Below are positions 22,314-32,790 of a DNA stretch of 64,000 bases, piece by piece. A model generated the notes under the pieces. The model was given only the letters and a program-made list of their open reading frames with translations, ran no database searches and had not been told where the DNA came from. A program made the position numbers and the translations under genes. The stretch comes from Tridacna crocea (Eukaryota; Mollusca; Bivalvia; Cardiida; Cardiidae), in NCBI GenBank assembly GCA_943736015.1, contig OX031065.1, positions 25,930,427 through 25,994,426 of the forward strand, read 5' to 3'. Each line of letters begins with the position of its first letter. The first letter of the stretch is position 1.

Positions 22314-22711
22314 AGGGTTTGCATTCACCAACCATTCTTAAGAACATTCTTAGTCTTACTCACTTTTAATCAGAAGTCTCACAGCAGTTCTGATTGGCTA
22401 AACCATATGGTGTTACTTTCAAATTTAGAAAAAGAGCAGAAGATGAAGGATGTTCTTTAGAATGGTTGCTTAACCCATTACCACACAATCCCTACTTTTG
22501 ACGCCCCTGAGAAAGAATCCTTTAGAAAACATTGTGGGAAAAGGAGAAAATGCTGGTAACCAGCATTTTCTCCTTTTCCCACAATGTTTTCTACCCTTCA
22601 CAAAACAAATTTCAAATTTTCAGTCACTTTTATTTTGTCGTCTGCAAATGCTTTCAATTTGGACCAGTCTAAGATATTGTTGTTTGGTAATGGGTTAATA
22701 TGAACCCAGGT
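22314..22711. mobile_element. Palindromic GGTCCGTATTCACC element, copy 2, interrupted by a TH-A insertion
   Basis: Left half 22314-22473 ends GAATGGTTGCTTAA. After the insertion, TTAATATGAACCCAGG completes the end. Removing the insert and one TTAA leaves GGTTGCTTAATATGAACCC, aligned with the family's GGTTGGTGAATACGGACCC. Confidence 0.8.
22470..22698 (-). mobile_element. TH-A element, full copy nested in palindromic element copy 2
   Basis: TTAACCCATTACCACACAAT start, perfect hairpin, TTGTTTGGTAATGGGTTAA end. The host element shows that a single TTAA existed before insertion. Confidence 0.9.
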
Positions 22712-22828
22712 CTCTTTACAGATTATACTAATCTAGATTTGTGATTTTAGTCATAGTTGGAATAATGTTATAGAAAAAAGAAATTGTGTCATGGTATTAA
22801 AATGTTGCTTTTTGCATTATTGCCGCAA

Positions 22829-23022
22829 TACGAGTCTGTCTTCACCAACCATTCTTAGGAACATTCCTTGTCTTATTCTTCAAGATTTTCTGACTGTGTA
22901 ACTAACAGACATTCTGGTTGGCTAAACCAAATGGTTTTGCCAATCAGAACTTGTATTACTTTCACACTGACAAAATTTTGAAGAACAAAACTTAGAATGT
23001 TCTTGGTGAATACGAACCTGAG
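22829..23022. mobile_element. Palindromic GGTCCGTATTCACC element, copy 3
   Basis: Starts CGAGTCTGTCTTCACCAACC, ends GGTGAATACGAACCTG; centre GGTTGGCTAAACCAAATGG. Confidence 0.75.
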
Positions 23023-23186
23023 GTCACTATTCACCTACCATTCTTAGTGTTATTCACTAGAGTTTTCTAGGTTTGAAAATAACCACAACTGCTGGTTGGC
23101 TAAATAAAATCAAAACTTGTGTTTATAAATAAATGTAGACTAAGACTTAGCATAACATTAAGCATGTTTGGTGAATATTGACTCGG
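23021..23186. mobile_element. Palindromic GGTCCGTATTCACC element, copy 4, decayed
   Basis: GGTCACTATTCACCTACCAT to GTTTGGTGAATATTGACTC, joined directly to copy 3. Confidence 0.65.
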
Positions 23187-23191
23187 TATAC

Positions 23192-23389
23192 TGGGTCCGT
23201 ATTCACCAACCATTCTTGAGAATATTCTTAGTCTCATTCTCCATGGTTTTCTAATTTTGTAAGTAACACAACTTCTGATTGGCTAAACTGAATGGTTTAG
23301 CCAATCAGAAGTTGTGTTACTTACAAATGTAGAAAATTCTGGAGAATAAGACAAAGAACGGTTTAAGAATGGTTGGTAAATACAGGCTC
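23192..23389. mobile_element. Palindromic GGTCCGTATTCACC element, copy 5
   Basis: TGGGTCCGTATTCACCAACC to GGTTGGTAAATACAGGCTC; long perfect central stem around TGGCTAAACTGAATGGTTT. Confidence 0.8.
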
Positions 23390-23493
23390 TTGTACTATCA
23401 CAACCTGCTGTGGTCAAAAGGTTTGTTACCTGGATAGATCAACATTGAAAATTGGGGAAAAAACTGTCGGAGAAATACCAGTAGTAGACTAGC

Positions 23494-23668
23494 TAGGCCT
23501 GTATTCACAAACCATTTTTAAAATAATTTTAGTCTTATTTTCTAGATGTGAATAAAATTCAATTTCTGATTTGCTAAACCATGAAGTGCAGCCCTAGGAA
23601 AATTCTGTTACTGAATTTAGAATAAGATAAAGATTGCAAACTGAGAATGGTTGATGAATGTGAGCTGT
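23494..23668. mobile_element. Palindromic GGTCCGTATTCACC element, copy 6, decayed
   Basis: AGGCCTGTATTCACAAACC to GAATGGTTGATGAATGTGAG. Confidence 0.65.
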
Positions 23669-23805
23669 CTAATGTTTTCTCTGTTGGCTCTTGTATAACC
23701 TTCTATTTATTATTTTTCTTATACGGGTACAGTAATGTATTTTGAAGGATTTAGGAGAGAGATGTCAATATTTACTCTTCCAACTTTTTTCTTCTCATCT
23801 CTTTA

Positions 23806-24016
23806 CCAAACGACAAAATTTTGGACTGCTCCAAATTGAAAGCATTTGCAGACGACAAATGCGACTTAAATATTGAAATTTATTTTGGGAAGGGTAGAAA
23901 ACTTTGTGGGAAAAGGAGAAAATGCTGGTTACCAGCATTTTCTCCTTTTCCCACTGTTTTCAAAAGGCTTCTTTCTAAGGGTCGTTAGAAGTCGGGATTG
24001 TGTGGTAATGAATTGA
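23806..24016 (+). mobile_element. TH-A element
   Basis: CTCTTTACCAAACGACAAAA start without TTAA, perfect hairpin, end GTGGTAATGAATTGA. Confidence 0.78.
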
Positions 24017-24182
24017 GTTTTGGATTTCACGAGCCATCTGATTGCCGAATGACTCTTCTGTCTAAGCCAATCAATTTTGAAATACAATCAAAATTTATTA
24101 TTGGAGGTAAAAACTTAAGTTTTACGAAAATGCAAAGTGTTACAGTGTACATGATTGTAAGTATTCACAAAAAAAAAAAAAT

Positions 24183-24325
24183 TTAATTGTCCGATTTATC
24201 ATCAAAACAGTTGGAAACATTGTGGGGAAAAAAGAGAAAATGCTGATTACTGGCATTTTGCTCTATTTCCAGTAGGGTTTTAAAAAGCGTTCCTTATATC
24301 ATGGAATTGTTTGGTAAAAGGTTAC
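24183..24325 (+). mobile_element. TH-A fragment
   Basis: Left TTAA, long arm mostly missing, hairpin TGCTGATTACTGGCATTTT, end TTGTTTGGTAAAAGGTTA. Confidence 0.58.
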
Positions 24326-24643
24326 GTGACAATTTTGGAGTTTGTATTGATGTGAACAGCTGGTAAGGAACTGAATACTCAATTTATTGTAGTTTGGATC
24401 CTCTTGCCATGTTTTTGCTTAAAATTTTGTGTGTATATTCTTACACTGCCATGTTAGTGTTTTAGTTAATTTCACATTTTCAGATATAAAAAGTTTAATG
24501 ATGTATCAAGAGCTCTCTTTCCAATTGCATTTATTTCATTTACCACTGCATTAGTATCTATTGTTTGAAATTTTGCCATTATGTTGAAAAATTATTCACT
24601 GTGTAGATTTTGAATGCAAAGGATGGTGTATGTTATTTAGATA

Positions 24644-24825
24644 ATTATCCCTTTCCCAAACAATCCCTGGTTTTTACGACCCTTAGATAGAAGCCTTTTG
24701 AAAACATTTTAAGAAAAGGAGAAAATGCTGGTAACCAGCATTTTCTCCTTTTCCCACATTGTTTTTCTACCCAGCTGGCAACAAATTCAGGATTGTAAAA
24801 TCAGGATCATTTGATAAAGGGTTAG
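24644..24825 (-). mobile_element. TH-A element, rearranged right end
   Basis: CCCTTTCCCAAACAATCCCT start, perfect hairpin, then a shortened long arm continuing into GGATTGTAAAATCAGGATC, which belongs to a local direct duplication. Confidence 0.7.
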
Positions 24826-25158
24826 AGAGAATTTAAATTCCAAGGAAAGGTTTTATGTCTCTGTTGTACACATGTCTCTACTGATTGAACATTGTGAGAT
24901 GACTTTTTTTGTCATTTATGATGCTAGATGATGCTCAGATGTTGAGACCTATCATTTATAGGGTAGAAAACCATGCTGTAACATACATTCTCATATTTCT
25001 AAAATGTTTTCAAAAGCCGTCTTCTTCAGGATTGTAAAATCAGGATCATTTGATAAAGGGTTAGAGAAAATTTAAATTCCAAGGAAAGGTTTTATGTCTC
25101 TGTTGTACACATGTCTCTACTGATTGAACATTGTGAGATGACTTTTTTTGTCATTTAT
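24788..25158 (+). repeat. Local direct duplication, period 239 bp
   Basis: 24788-24919 and 25027-25158 are nearly identical over about 132 bp, both starting CAGGATTGTAAAATCAGG. The first copy includes the end of a TH-A element, the second follows another hairpin remnant at about 24960-25030. Confidence 0.8.
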
Positions 25159-27910
25159 CGTTTTGAGATTAACTCAGCCATCTGACTTGTAGTTTCTGTC
25201 AAAAAATTTTAATTGGCTTTGAAGAGAAATTTTTGGTGTGGATATAGGATAAAGAATTCCAAGCTGTTACATGTCCTCTATGGACAAAGAAAACAACTTG
25301 TATTTATGATGAGTTATTGTGGTATTCAAGTGGAAACTTTTACTTATTTTGAATTAGAATCTGTATCATCATAGATTTAATTCCACTAGATAGATTTGAC
25401 AGATTTTGATTGGTGAAAAATCCTCTGCGGCCCTTGTATAATAAGGATATTGCTCTTTGTAGCCTTGTTTTTTTTTTCAAAATTCAAAATCTGAGCTGCT
25501 TGTAGTGATATATGTAGATTAAAAATAAAAGAAAAACAGCAGAAACTGAATTTCTAGGCGAGGTTGTTTTGACTGAAAATATCCATGAGCCCTGTAAAGG
25601 CGTAGCTGAACTATGTCAAAAGTAAATATATCCAAAATTATAAACAATTCAAAATTTTAATGCTCATACAGCCCTTTAAAGATTTAAACCTGTATCCAGT
25701 GTGTGTCTTGTAAGGAAGGGTTTATAAACAATAACAATATAAGGTATGTTCTTTTGCATTTGTGTACATAATTAGCTGAGTCATATTGTAGGTGCTTGAA
25801 GGCACACTTAAGGCCAGTTACCAGTGTTGTATTCTTTATGCACAAAGTTTTCGAAAGCTTTCCTCCTCAGGGTTGTGTATCTTCAGAATTATTTATCAAG
25901 GGTAAAGCCTCACTGAAGGCCCTTGTTGTTTTCATCAGGCAAAGTACTGAAAAACCAAGAAACATGCAGCAGTTGACTGTTGTGATAAAATTGCTAAAAA
26001 AAAAGTTTAAAGCAGTGAAAAGCTGCCATGTTAAAATATGTAATATATACATGTATATTGTTTATAAAGCTGTGAATTAATTCTTCTTGTAATGAACTGC
26101 TCACAAGAATAACTAAACAAATTTTCTGTATTTAAATGAATGTGAATGATGGGTTTTTTTTTTTTGAAATGGGCATCATGGATAAAGGCTGCAAAATAGC
26201 ATCAACAAGATCTGAAACCTGGTCCTACAATTCATAGCAAAAACACAAATTGCCTATAAAAACCTTTCCTCTTGAAGCAGTTAATTTGTATATATCATGT
26301 AAGAATACTGTTACAGTACTAAAGTCTTGTTTTCTCTGTAGACATGATAAACTATTCTATCATCCTCAATTTAGTCAGTCCTTTAAACACTGTGAAAAAA
26401 AGTGTAAAGACAACTAAAAGAAATTACAAATGGAATTTTTTCCAGGGAGTAACAAAGTAAAGAAAATTAAGTTATTGCATATTTGAAAGGTTTTGTTTAC
26501 AAAAAAATAACTTATCATCAGGTTTCAATCAGGATTTATAAATTTATGACAAACCATTTGCCATGTTTTATATTTGTTGGTGTTATCAACCAAATGCAGT
26601 CATGGTATCTCTACAAGCTGCACGAATTGAGTAATTCATTTACATGTGGAAATATTGGGTGCTAACTAAAGATTGTATCTGAATTGATGGAGTTTGAACT
26701 GTAACCTGTACAGAAACAAAATCCAACTCTTGAAAGACTCGCAATTATTAATGGGTGAAGTGAGCCCTGTTCCCTTTAGGGGAGCCTTTGGGGTGGGGTC
26801 TTCACTTTATATAGCCCATTTCAGACCTACATGTGCTTGAATCTTCATGAAAGATGTACATTATTATAATGGATGAAGTTTTGAAATGTTTCTGTTGCTC
26901 TGGTTACAACTAGACTGTTGGAGTGCTTTTATGCTTAAATAAGTCATGAGAAATGGTATTGCAAATGGCAGCTTTTGTATATTTGAACAGTTACCTGTAC
27001 ATGTACTTATGTACATGAATCATCTTAATGACCACTATGGCTACATCTAGAACAAAATGAACACATAAAAGCAAACTTAATTCCAATTTCTATTAAATCA
27101 AATAATAAGATATACCATAGTAATCAGGGGAATAAGCAAAATTGAATGTATTTAAACATATATTATACTGCAATACTATTTGTATGGATCAGGCTTAAGA
27201 TTTTTTGAAGAACATACTAATTTCCTTAGAAAGAGAAATTATGGCAAGAAGCAGTTATCAGTTCCTTATCAGGTGAGATTTCTACAGTGTTGAACTGATG
27301 ATGTCATATTTACTTTCAATAGAACACAAACTTAATTTTCTGTTTCAGTGTTGAAGTATTTCAAATTACCTATAATTAGACGAAAAAAATAAGTTTTCAA
27401 ATATCTTTTGGGCTCTCATGAACCTCATAAATGGTATTCACAAGATCAGTAATAACTTTATCGTTATGTGTAAAAAGATGATTTACTGTGAGGTTTGGGT
27501 GCCTATTGCCCAGGTAGATAAACTTAAGTTTGACACCCTACCACTAGCAGCAGTTAAAACTATTAAATATGGCTACACAATACAGCTGTTTATTTTATGA
27601 AGTTTATTTTAGTGATATTAGGCATTATATTACTACAGGTATTTGCATGCATCAGGTCCCCGTTCATTGCTAATATATCAAGTAGTAAATCTGACATGAA
27701 GCAGGCAGCTGCATTTTAATCAGGCTTTTGTATTTCAAATCCTCTTCAGGGTGGCTGTTGGGACAGAGCCAAGAAATTATAGTAATGGTAAATCTCTACA
27801 TTGCCGACATGATAAGCATCTCACAATGATTTCCAACAGTTCCAGGAAGTGTACATATAATCTATTCTAGTAATTTTTTTTGTGTACTCCATTATTGCAT
27901 CAACACTTGT
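25159..27910. other. Intergenic DNA, little recognised
   Basis: A decayed TH-A trace is possible at about 25795-25910 (AAGGCCAGTTACCAGTGTTG, TCCTCAGGGTTGTG). Otherwise AT-rich without supported exons. Confidence 0.4.
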
Positions 27911-28079
27911 TTAACTCTTTACCAAATGTGAAAACTTTGAACTAGTTCAAATTTAATTTGGAAAGGGTAGAAAACATTGTGGGAAAAGGAGAAAATGCTG
28001 GTTACCTTTTCACACAATGTTTTCAAAGGCCTATTTTCTCAGGGTCGTTAAAAGTCAGGATTGTACAGTAAAGAGTTAA
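27911..28079 (+). mobile_element. TH-A element with internal deletions
   Basis: TTAA at both ends. Long arm shortened and one hairpin arm lost (GCTGGTTACCTTTTCACAC). Confidence 0.75.
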
Positions 28080-28210
28080 GCATGTGCAAAACAAGACAAT
28101 TGTATTAGCATTTTTTCTTGAGTTTGTAAACAATCCTGTGGTCATTTCATTCACTTGTACATGCACTGTATTTTCTAATACAGAGTCTGATAATTATCAT
28201 TTTTCAGGCA

Positions 28211-28595
28211 TTAACCCTTAACTAAACAACAAAATTTTAGACTAGTCCAAAATTAAAAGCATATTTCGATAGGTGAGTGCAACACTATTCTAAGTGCCTG
28301 TACAGTGTACAGGCACTTAGAATAGTGTTGCACTCACCTATCGATTTGCAAATGACAGTATGTGACCTAATAGTGAAATTTGTTTTGGGATGGATAGAAA
28401 ATACTGAGGGAAAAGGAAATGCTGCTAAATGGTAGAATTTGTCTTTGATAGGATAGAAAACATTGTGAGAGAAAAAAAAAGAGAAAATGTAGGTTCAAAG
28501 CTTTTTCTTTTTTTCACACATTATTTTCAAAAGGCTTCTTTCTCAGGCTTGTTAACAGGGTTGTTAAAAGTCGGGATTGTGTGGTAAAGAATTGA
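28211..28595 (+). mobile_element. TH-A compound (two partial copies) carrying a palindrome insertion
   Basis: Starts with TTAACCCTTAACTAAAC and has AAAATTAAAAGCAT before the palindrome at 28266. Then a first GGATAGAAAATACTGAGGG core is followed by a second GGATAGAAAACATTGTGAG core and a short arm ending GTGGTAAAGAATTGA. Confidence 0.65.
28266..28344. mobile_element. Perfect 79-nt palindrome inserted in a TH-A copy
   Basis: Arms of 39 bp are perfectly complementary around a single G at 28305 (GCCTGTACAGTGTACAGGC at the centre). ATTT flanks it at 28263-28266 and 28344-28347, where the TH-A consensus has one ATTT (GCATTTGCA), so a 4-bp duplication is likely. A related half sequence, TAAGTGCAAGACTATTGTAA, occurs at about 6945. 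Confidence 0.82.
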
Positions 28596-28868
28596 GGGAG
28601 AGAATTAAGTTTGATGTCTGACATAGTATAAAATTGTACTTTTCTGATTGATAGAAGAACACCCTGTATTATACTACATACATGTACATTATCTTACATC
28701 ATCTCAAATCTTTATCAGGCAGAGTATTTCAGACACAACTAATTAAAATAATTTGCCGAAATGCGACTCAAAGATTTAAATTTTTTCTGTAAAGGAGGGG
28801 GAGGGGGGGCACGGATAATTATAATTTTAGGATTTTTCACCTTTTCAAAAGCCATCTTCCTCAGAGTT

Positions 28869-29092
28869 GCTAACTCTTTATCAAATGATAAAATTTTAGA
28901 TATGTCTAAATTGAAAGCATTTGCAGATGACAAGATAAACGTTGACTCAAAAATTGTAACTTAACTATAGAAGAGTAGAAAACATGTGGAAAAGCAGAAA
29001 ATACTGGTTACCAGCATTTTCTCCTCCTACTCTTTCCAGAAAGCTTGTTTCTCTGGGTTGTAAAAACCAGGAATTGTTTGGTAAAGCATTAA
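28869..29092 (+). mobile_element. TH-A element
   Basis: CTAACTCTTTATCAAATGAT start, hairpin with a reduced right arm, end TTTGGTAAAGCATTAA. A short-arm scrap (AAAAGCCATCTTCCTCAGAG) lies just upstream. Confidence 0.75.
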
Positions 29093-29291
29093 AGCAAAGA
29101 ATTTTACGGTAAAGGGATAAGTTGAACTAACCTTGTATCAAACTGACATGTGTGGGTTTTTTTTTTGTTCATGCTTTTATTGTATCATTTTTATCTCACA
29201 TTTTGTATTTCTTGTGAATTATATATAAAGTATTAATACCTGGCTTCTGGTTTTTTCTTTCTTTCAAATTCCAGTTGCTAAATTGTATTTG

Positions 29292-29520
29292 ATTGACCCA
29301 GTACCAAACAGCAATATTTTAGGCTTGTCCAAATCAAAAGCATTTGCAGACAACAAAAGAAAAGTGATTAAAATTTGGAATTTGTTTTGTGAAGGATAGA
29401 AAACACTGTGGGAAAAGGAGAAAATGCTGGTTACCAGCATTTTCTCCTTTTCCCACAATGTTTTCTGAAGGCTTCTTTGTCAGGGTCGTCAGAAGTAGGG
29501 ATTGTGCAGTAATGGGTTAA
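29292..29520 (+). mobile_element. TH-A element
   Basis: Left end GACCCAGTACCAAACAGC slightly decayed, perfect hairpin, right GTAATGGGTTAA. Confidence 0.82.
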
Positions 29521-29576
29521 ACAGCAAGGAGACTTATTACATAGAGCAATCTCTTTCCATGTAGAGCTTACTGTTT

Positions 29577-29804
29577 CTTCTCATTACCACATGACAATAT
29601 TATAGACTTGTCCAAATTGAAAGCATTTGCAGACGACAAAATAAAAGTGACTGAAAATTTGAAATTTGTTTTGTGAAGGATAGAAAACATTGTGGGAAAA
29701 GGAGAAAAAGCTGGTTACTAGCATTTTCACCTTTTCCCACAATGTTTTATAAAGGCTTCTTTCTCAGGGGCGTCAAACGTAGGGATTGTGTGGTGATGGG
29801 TTAA
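29577..29804 (+). mobile_element. TH-A element
   Basis: CTCATTACCACATGACAATA start without TTAA; hairpin tip AAGCTGGTTACTAGCATT; right GTGATGGGTTAA. Confidence 0.8.
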
Positions 29805-29876
29805 ACAACAAATTGTTAGATTTGTCCAATTTGAGAGCATTAGGAGAAAGAGATTAGAATAATGGGATTTGATTTT

Positions 29877-30089
29877 CTAATTCTTTTACCAAACAATCCC
29901 TGGATTTCACACCTCTCAGGGAGAAGCTTTTGAAAACATTGTGGGAAAAGGAGAAAATGCTGGTAACAGCATTTTCTCCCTTTCCCAATATGTTTTCTAC
30001 TTTCCCAGAACAAATTTCAATTTTTGAGTCACATTAATTTTGTTTTCAATTATGACTAGACAAAAATTTTGTCGTTTGGTAAAGAGTTG
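29877..30089 (-). mobile_element. TH-A element
   Basis: CTTTTACCAAACAATCCCTG start, hairpin AATGCTGGTAACAGCATT, GTCGTTTGGTAAAGAGTTGA end. Confidence 0.78.
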
Positions 30090-30094
30090 ACTCT

Positions 30095-30320
30095 TTAGTC
30101 TTTACCAAACAACAAAATTGTAGACTGGTCCAATTTGAGAGCATTTGCAGATGATAAAATGAACGCAACTCAAAATTTGGAATTTGTTTCCAGTAAGATA
30201 GAAAATATTGTTGGAAAAGGAGCAAATGCTGGTTACCAGCATTTTTTCCCTTTTTCCATGTTTTCAAAAGGTTTTTATCACAGGGTCGTTAAAACCAGGC
30301 ACTGTTTGGTAAAGCGTTCA
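30095..30320 (+). mobile_element. TH-A element
   Basis: GTCTTTACCAAACAACAAAA start, hairpin intact, end TTTGGTAAAGCGTTCAA. Only a few bases separate it from the previous, oppositely oriented copy. Confidence 0.78.
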
Positions 30321-30534
30321 AGTGTAGGAATCACAGAATAATGTTAGAAATCTGTGTCAGTCATTTCTTTCCAGCTCATCTGCATGAACTGTGTATATCT
30401 TCATGTATGTGTTTCAAATAGCACAAGCTTTCATACCTTTCTACCAGAAGACATAACTTTAAAACTTCTACATGTTGAAAGCACTTGTAGGCAACATATC
30501 AAAATTAATGTTTCTCACAATATTATGGTAGACA

Positions 30535-31262
30535 AAAGTAGAGCTGTCACTGAATGTGACTTAAAGGTGGGTACTTAGAAATTTCACTTCACACCAAATA
30601 AAAAAATATATATATCACTGAAATTTAAATGAAAAAACAATACAAATCATCAATAATTAAGAATCATAAAATTACACCCCCAAAATTTTTTTGATGGTAT
30701 TCCCTTAAAAGGCTACGTAGCCTCTTAAGCTATTTTTAGATTTCGTGCCAAAAACAAAAAAAATGCATTGTGGGAATGTTAAGTGACTGGTACGTGACTA
30801 ATGATGCTTAAATTCCATTACATGATTACTTGTAATTATTTTTCATAATATCTTCTTCAGACGCTATGTTTGAAGCTTCGTCTGTGTTTTTCCAGTATGT
30901 AAATGAGCGAGGTGTTCATGTAAAAATAGAACGTGTTTCCCGTCGATGTCGACCTTGGCCACAGTAAATCTCCAATTTCTCTTGTTGTCGGATGGTTTTC
31001 GACTACTGGGGTTTTATGAATAACGATTATAAGGCTTTGGGAGTATAAGGATGATATTTTGTATTTTGGTAAAATTTTTGTCCCAAATTCTGAAGGGCCA
31101 CCTTTAATACCCCCGCCAGCACTTTGACAGAAACAGGTAATTATTTGTACACACACGGACACACAAAAGGACAAACAGACAGGCTGATTCCAGTATACCC
31201 CCCGAAAACATTCGTTTTGTGGACATAGGCGTAGCCAAGAAAAACTAAATTATATGAAAGCC
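30535..31262 (+). repeat. GAGCTGTCACTGAATGTGAC repeat, interrupted
   Basis: 5' part 30535-30564 and 3' part 31104-31262 (TACCCCCGCCAGCACTTTGA, GGCTGATTCCAGTATACCCC, TTCGTTTTGTGGACAT) match the intact copy at 34950. The 543-bp element between them has TTAA ends. Confidence 0.7.
30561..31107. mobile_element. Non-TH TTAA element with AGGTGG ends
   Basis: TTAA-AGGTGGGTACTTAG begins it and GGGCCACCT-TTAA ends it; inverted ends match over about 20 bp with gaps. The host repeat has GTGACTTAATACCCC uninterrupted at 34967, so the TTAA was duplicated. Interior is AT-rich, with no transposase frame. Confidence 0.78.
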
Positions 31263-31499
31263 GAAGTTGGCCATTTTTGAGGCAGGTGACGAGAGCAATT
31301 CTGAATCAGCCTAGTGGAATCAGAGCTGTAAAATCAAGATACTTCTGATCTAGGCTGATTTAGAAACATCCAAACTGAAAAATATGTGAAAAGAGGCAAC
31401 CTACAACCTGTTCTCGACTTTTTTTTACATTACACACATGCGTGATGTGCGTAATAGAAGTTACGCCTATGGTGGAGGAATAATAAAATGTCATAAATT

Positions 31500-31650
31500 T
31501 GTCTTTAAAAGTGGAAAAAGCATAGTGAGAATTCCCCTTCTCACAGAAGATTGTAAAAGACTTTCTCCTGGAGTAGATTGTAAGTTACCAGCATTTTCTC
31601 CTTTTCCCTCCATGCTTTCAAAATCATGCTTCCTTATCACAACAGGGCGC
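31500..31650. repeat. TH-A debris
   Basis: AAGTTACCAGCATTTTCTCC followed by CTCCATGCTTTCAAAATC. Confidence 0.4.
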
Positions 31651-31799
31651 ATTTAGTGTGAATGTGATCTCTGCCAAGACTTCAAATTTTACTGAAGGGG
31701 CTAAAAATGGTCCAGCCTTGGAGAGAGATGATTGATAACAAATTTCAGTTATGCAGCAAGTTTGAAAAACCTTCAGTAGCCAAACTGTGAGACATAAAG

Positions 31800-32028
31800 T
31801 TAACCCTTTCCCAAACGACAAGCTTTTGGACTAGACCAAATTGAAAGCATTTGCAGACGACAATTTAACTTTTGCTGAAAAGATGATTTCTGTCTATGAT
31901 AGGGTAGAAAACATTGTGGCAAAAGGAGAAAATGCTGGTTACCAGCATTTTCTCCTTTTCCCACAATGTTTTCAAAAGGCTACTATTCAAGACCCGTAAA
32001 AACCAGGGATTGTTTGGGAAAGGGTTAA
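31800..32028 (+). mobile_element. TH-A element, first of three joined copies
   Basis: TTAACCCTTTCCCAAACGAC start, perfect hairpin, GTTTGGGAAAGGGTTAA end. Both termini share the same CCC-for-ACC variant, so they still pair. Confidence 0.86.
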
Positions 32029-32257
32029 ACCATTATGACATAATCCCGCCTTAACACAATCCTTAGAAAGAAGACTTCTGAAAACATTGTGGGGAAAAAA
32101 GAGGAAATCCTGGTAACCAACATTTTCTCCTTTTCCCCACAATGTTTCCTACCATGTTGGAAACAAATTTTAACTTTTGAGTTATGTTTATTTTGTCATG
32201 TGCATGTGCCTTCAATTTGGACCAGTCTAAAATTTTTGTCGTTAGGTAAAGAGTTAA
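32025..32257 (-). mobile_element. TH-A element, second of three joined copies
   Basis: Shares TTAA 32025-32028 with the first copy and TTAA 32254-32257 with the third. Left end worn (TTAAACCATTATGACATAAT), hairpin AATCCTGGTAACCAACATT. Confidence 0.8.
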
Positions 32258-32482
32258 CCCTTTACCAAACAATCCCTGGTTTTCACGACCCTGAAATAGA
32301 AGCCTTTTGAAAACACTGTGGGAAAAGGAGAAAATGCTGGTAACCAGCATTTTCTCCTTTTCCAACAGTGTTTTCTACCCTTCCCAGAACAAATTTCAAT
32401 TTTTCAGTCACCTTTATTTTGTTGTCTGCAAATGCTTTCAATTTGGACCAGTCTAAAATTTTCTCGTGTGGTAAAGAGTTAA
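32254..32482 (-). mobile_element. TH-A element, third of three joined copies
   Basis: TTAACCCTTTACCAAACAAT start, perfect hairpin, GTGTGGTAAAGAGTTAA end. Confidence 0.86.
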
Positions 32483-32564
32483 AAAACATGGTGCAATACT
32501 TGGCACTATGGATCATCCATAAGGATCAAGGTAAGACCTAGATAAGGATTCATTTCAAACTTCT

Positions 32565-32790
32565 TTAACCCTTGACCACACAATGATGACTTTTGATGCC
32601 CCTGAGGAAGAAGCCTTTTCAAAACACTGAGGAAGGAGAAAATGCTGGTAAACAGCATTTTCTCCTTTTCCCACAATTTTTTTTACCCTATTAAAACAAA
32701 ATTGAGTGTTTGAGCCACTTTGAAATTGTCATCTGCAAATACTTTCAATTTGGATAGGTTAAAAAATTTTGCTTGCTTGTTACAAATTAA
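32565..32790 (-). mobile_element. TH-A element
   Basis: TTAACCCTTGACCACACAAT start, hairpin AATGCTGGTAAACAGCATT, decayed long-arm end TTACAAATTAA. Confidence 0.75.

Noticed and set aside
22498-22698. Recurrent frames encoding [19 protein letters not shown]-type peptides at many loci (e.g. 22498, 36609, 50219, 57019, 60253)
   Set aside because: They are translations of the hairpin element. The peptide recurs on both strands because the DNA is palindromic; no start context, splice sites or domain supports a protein family.
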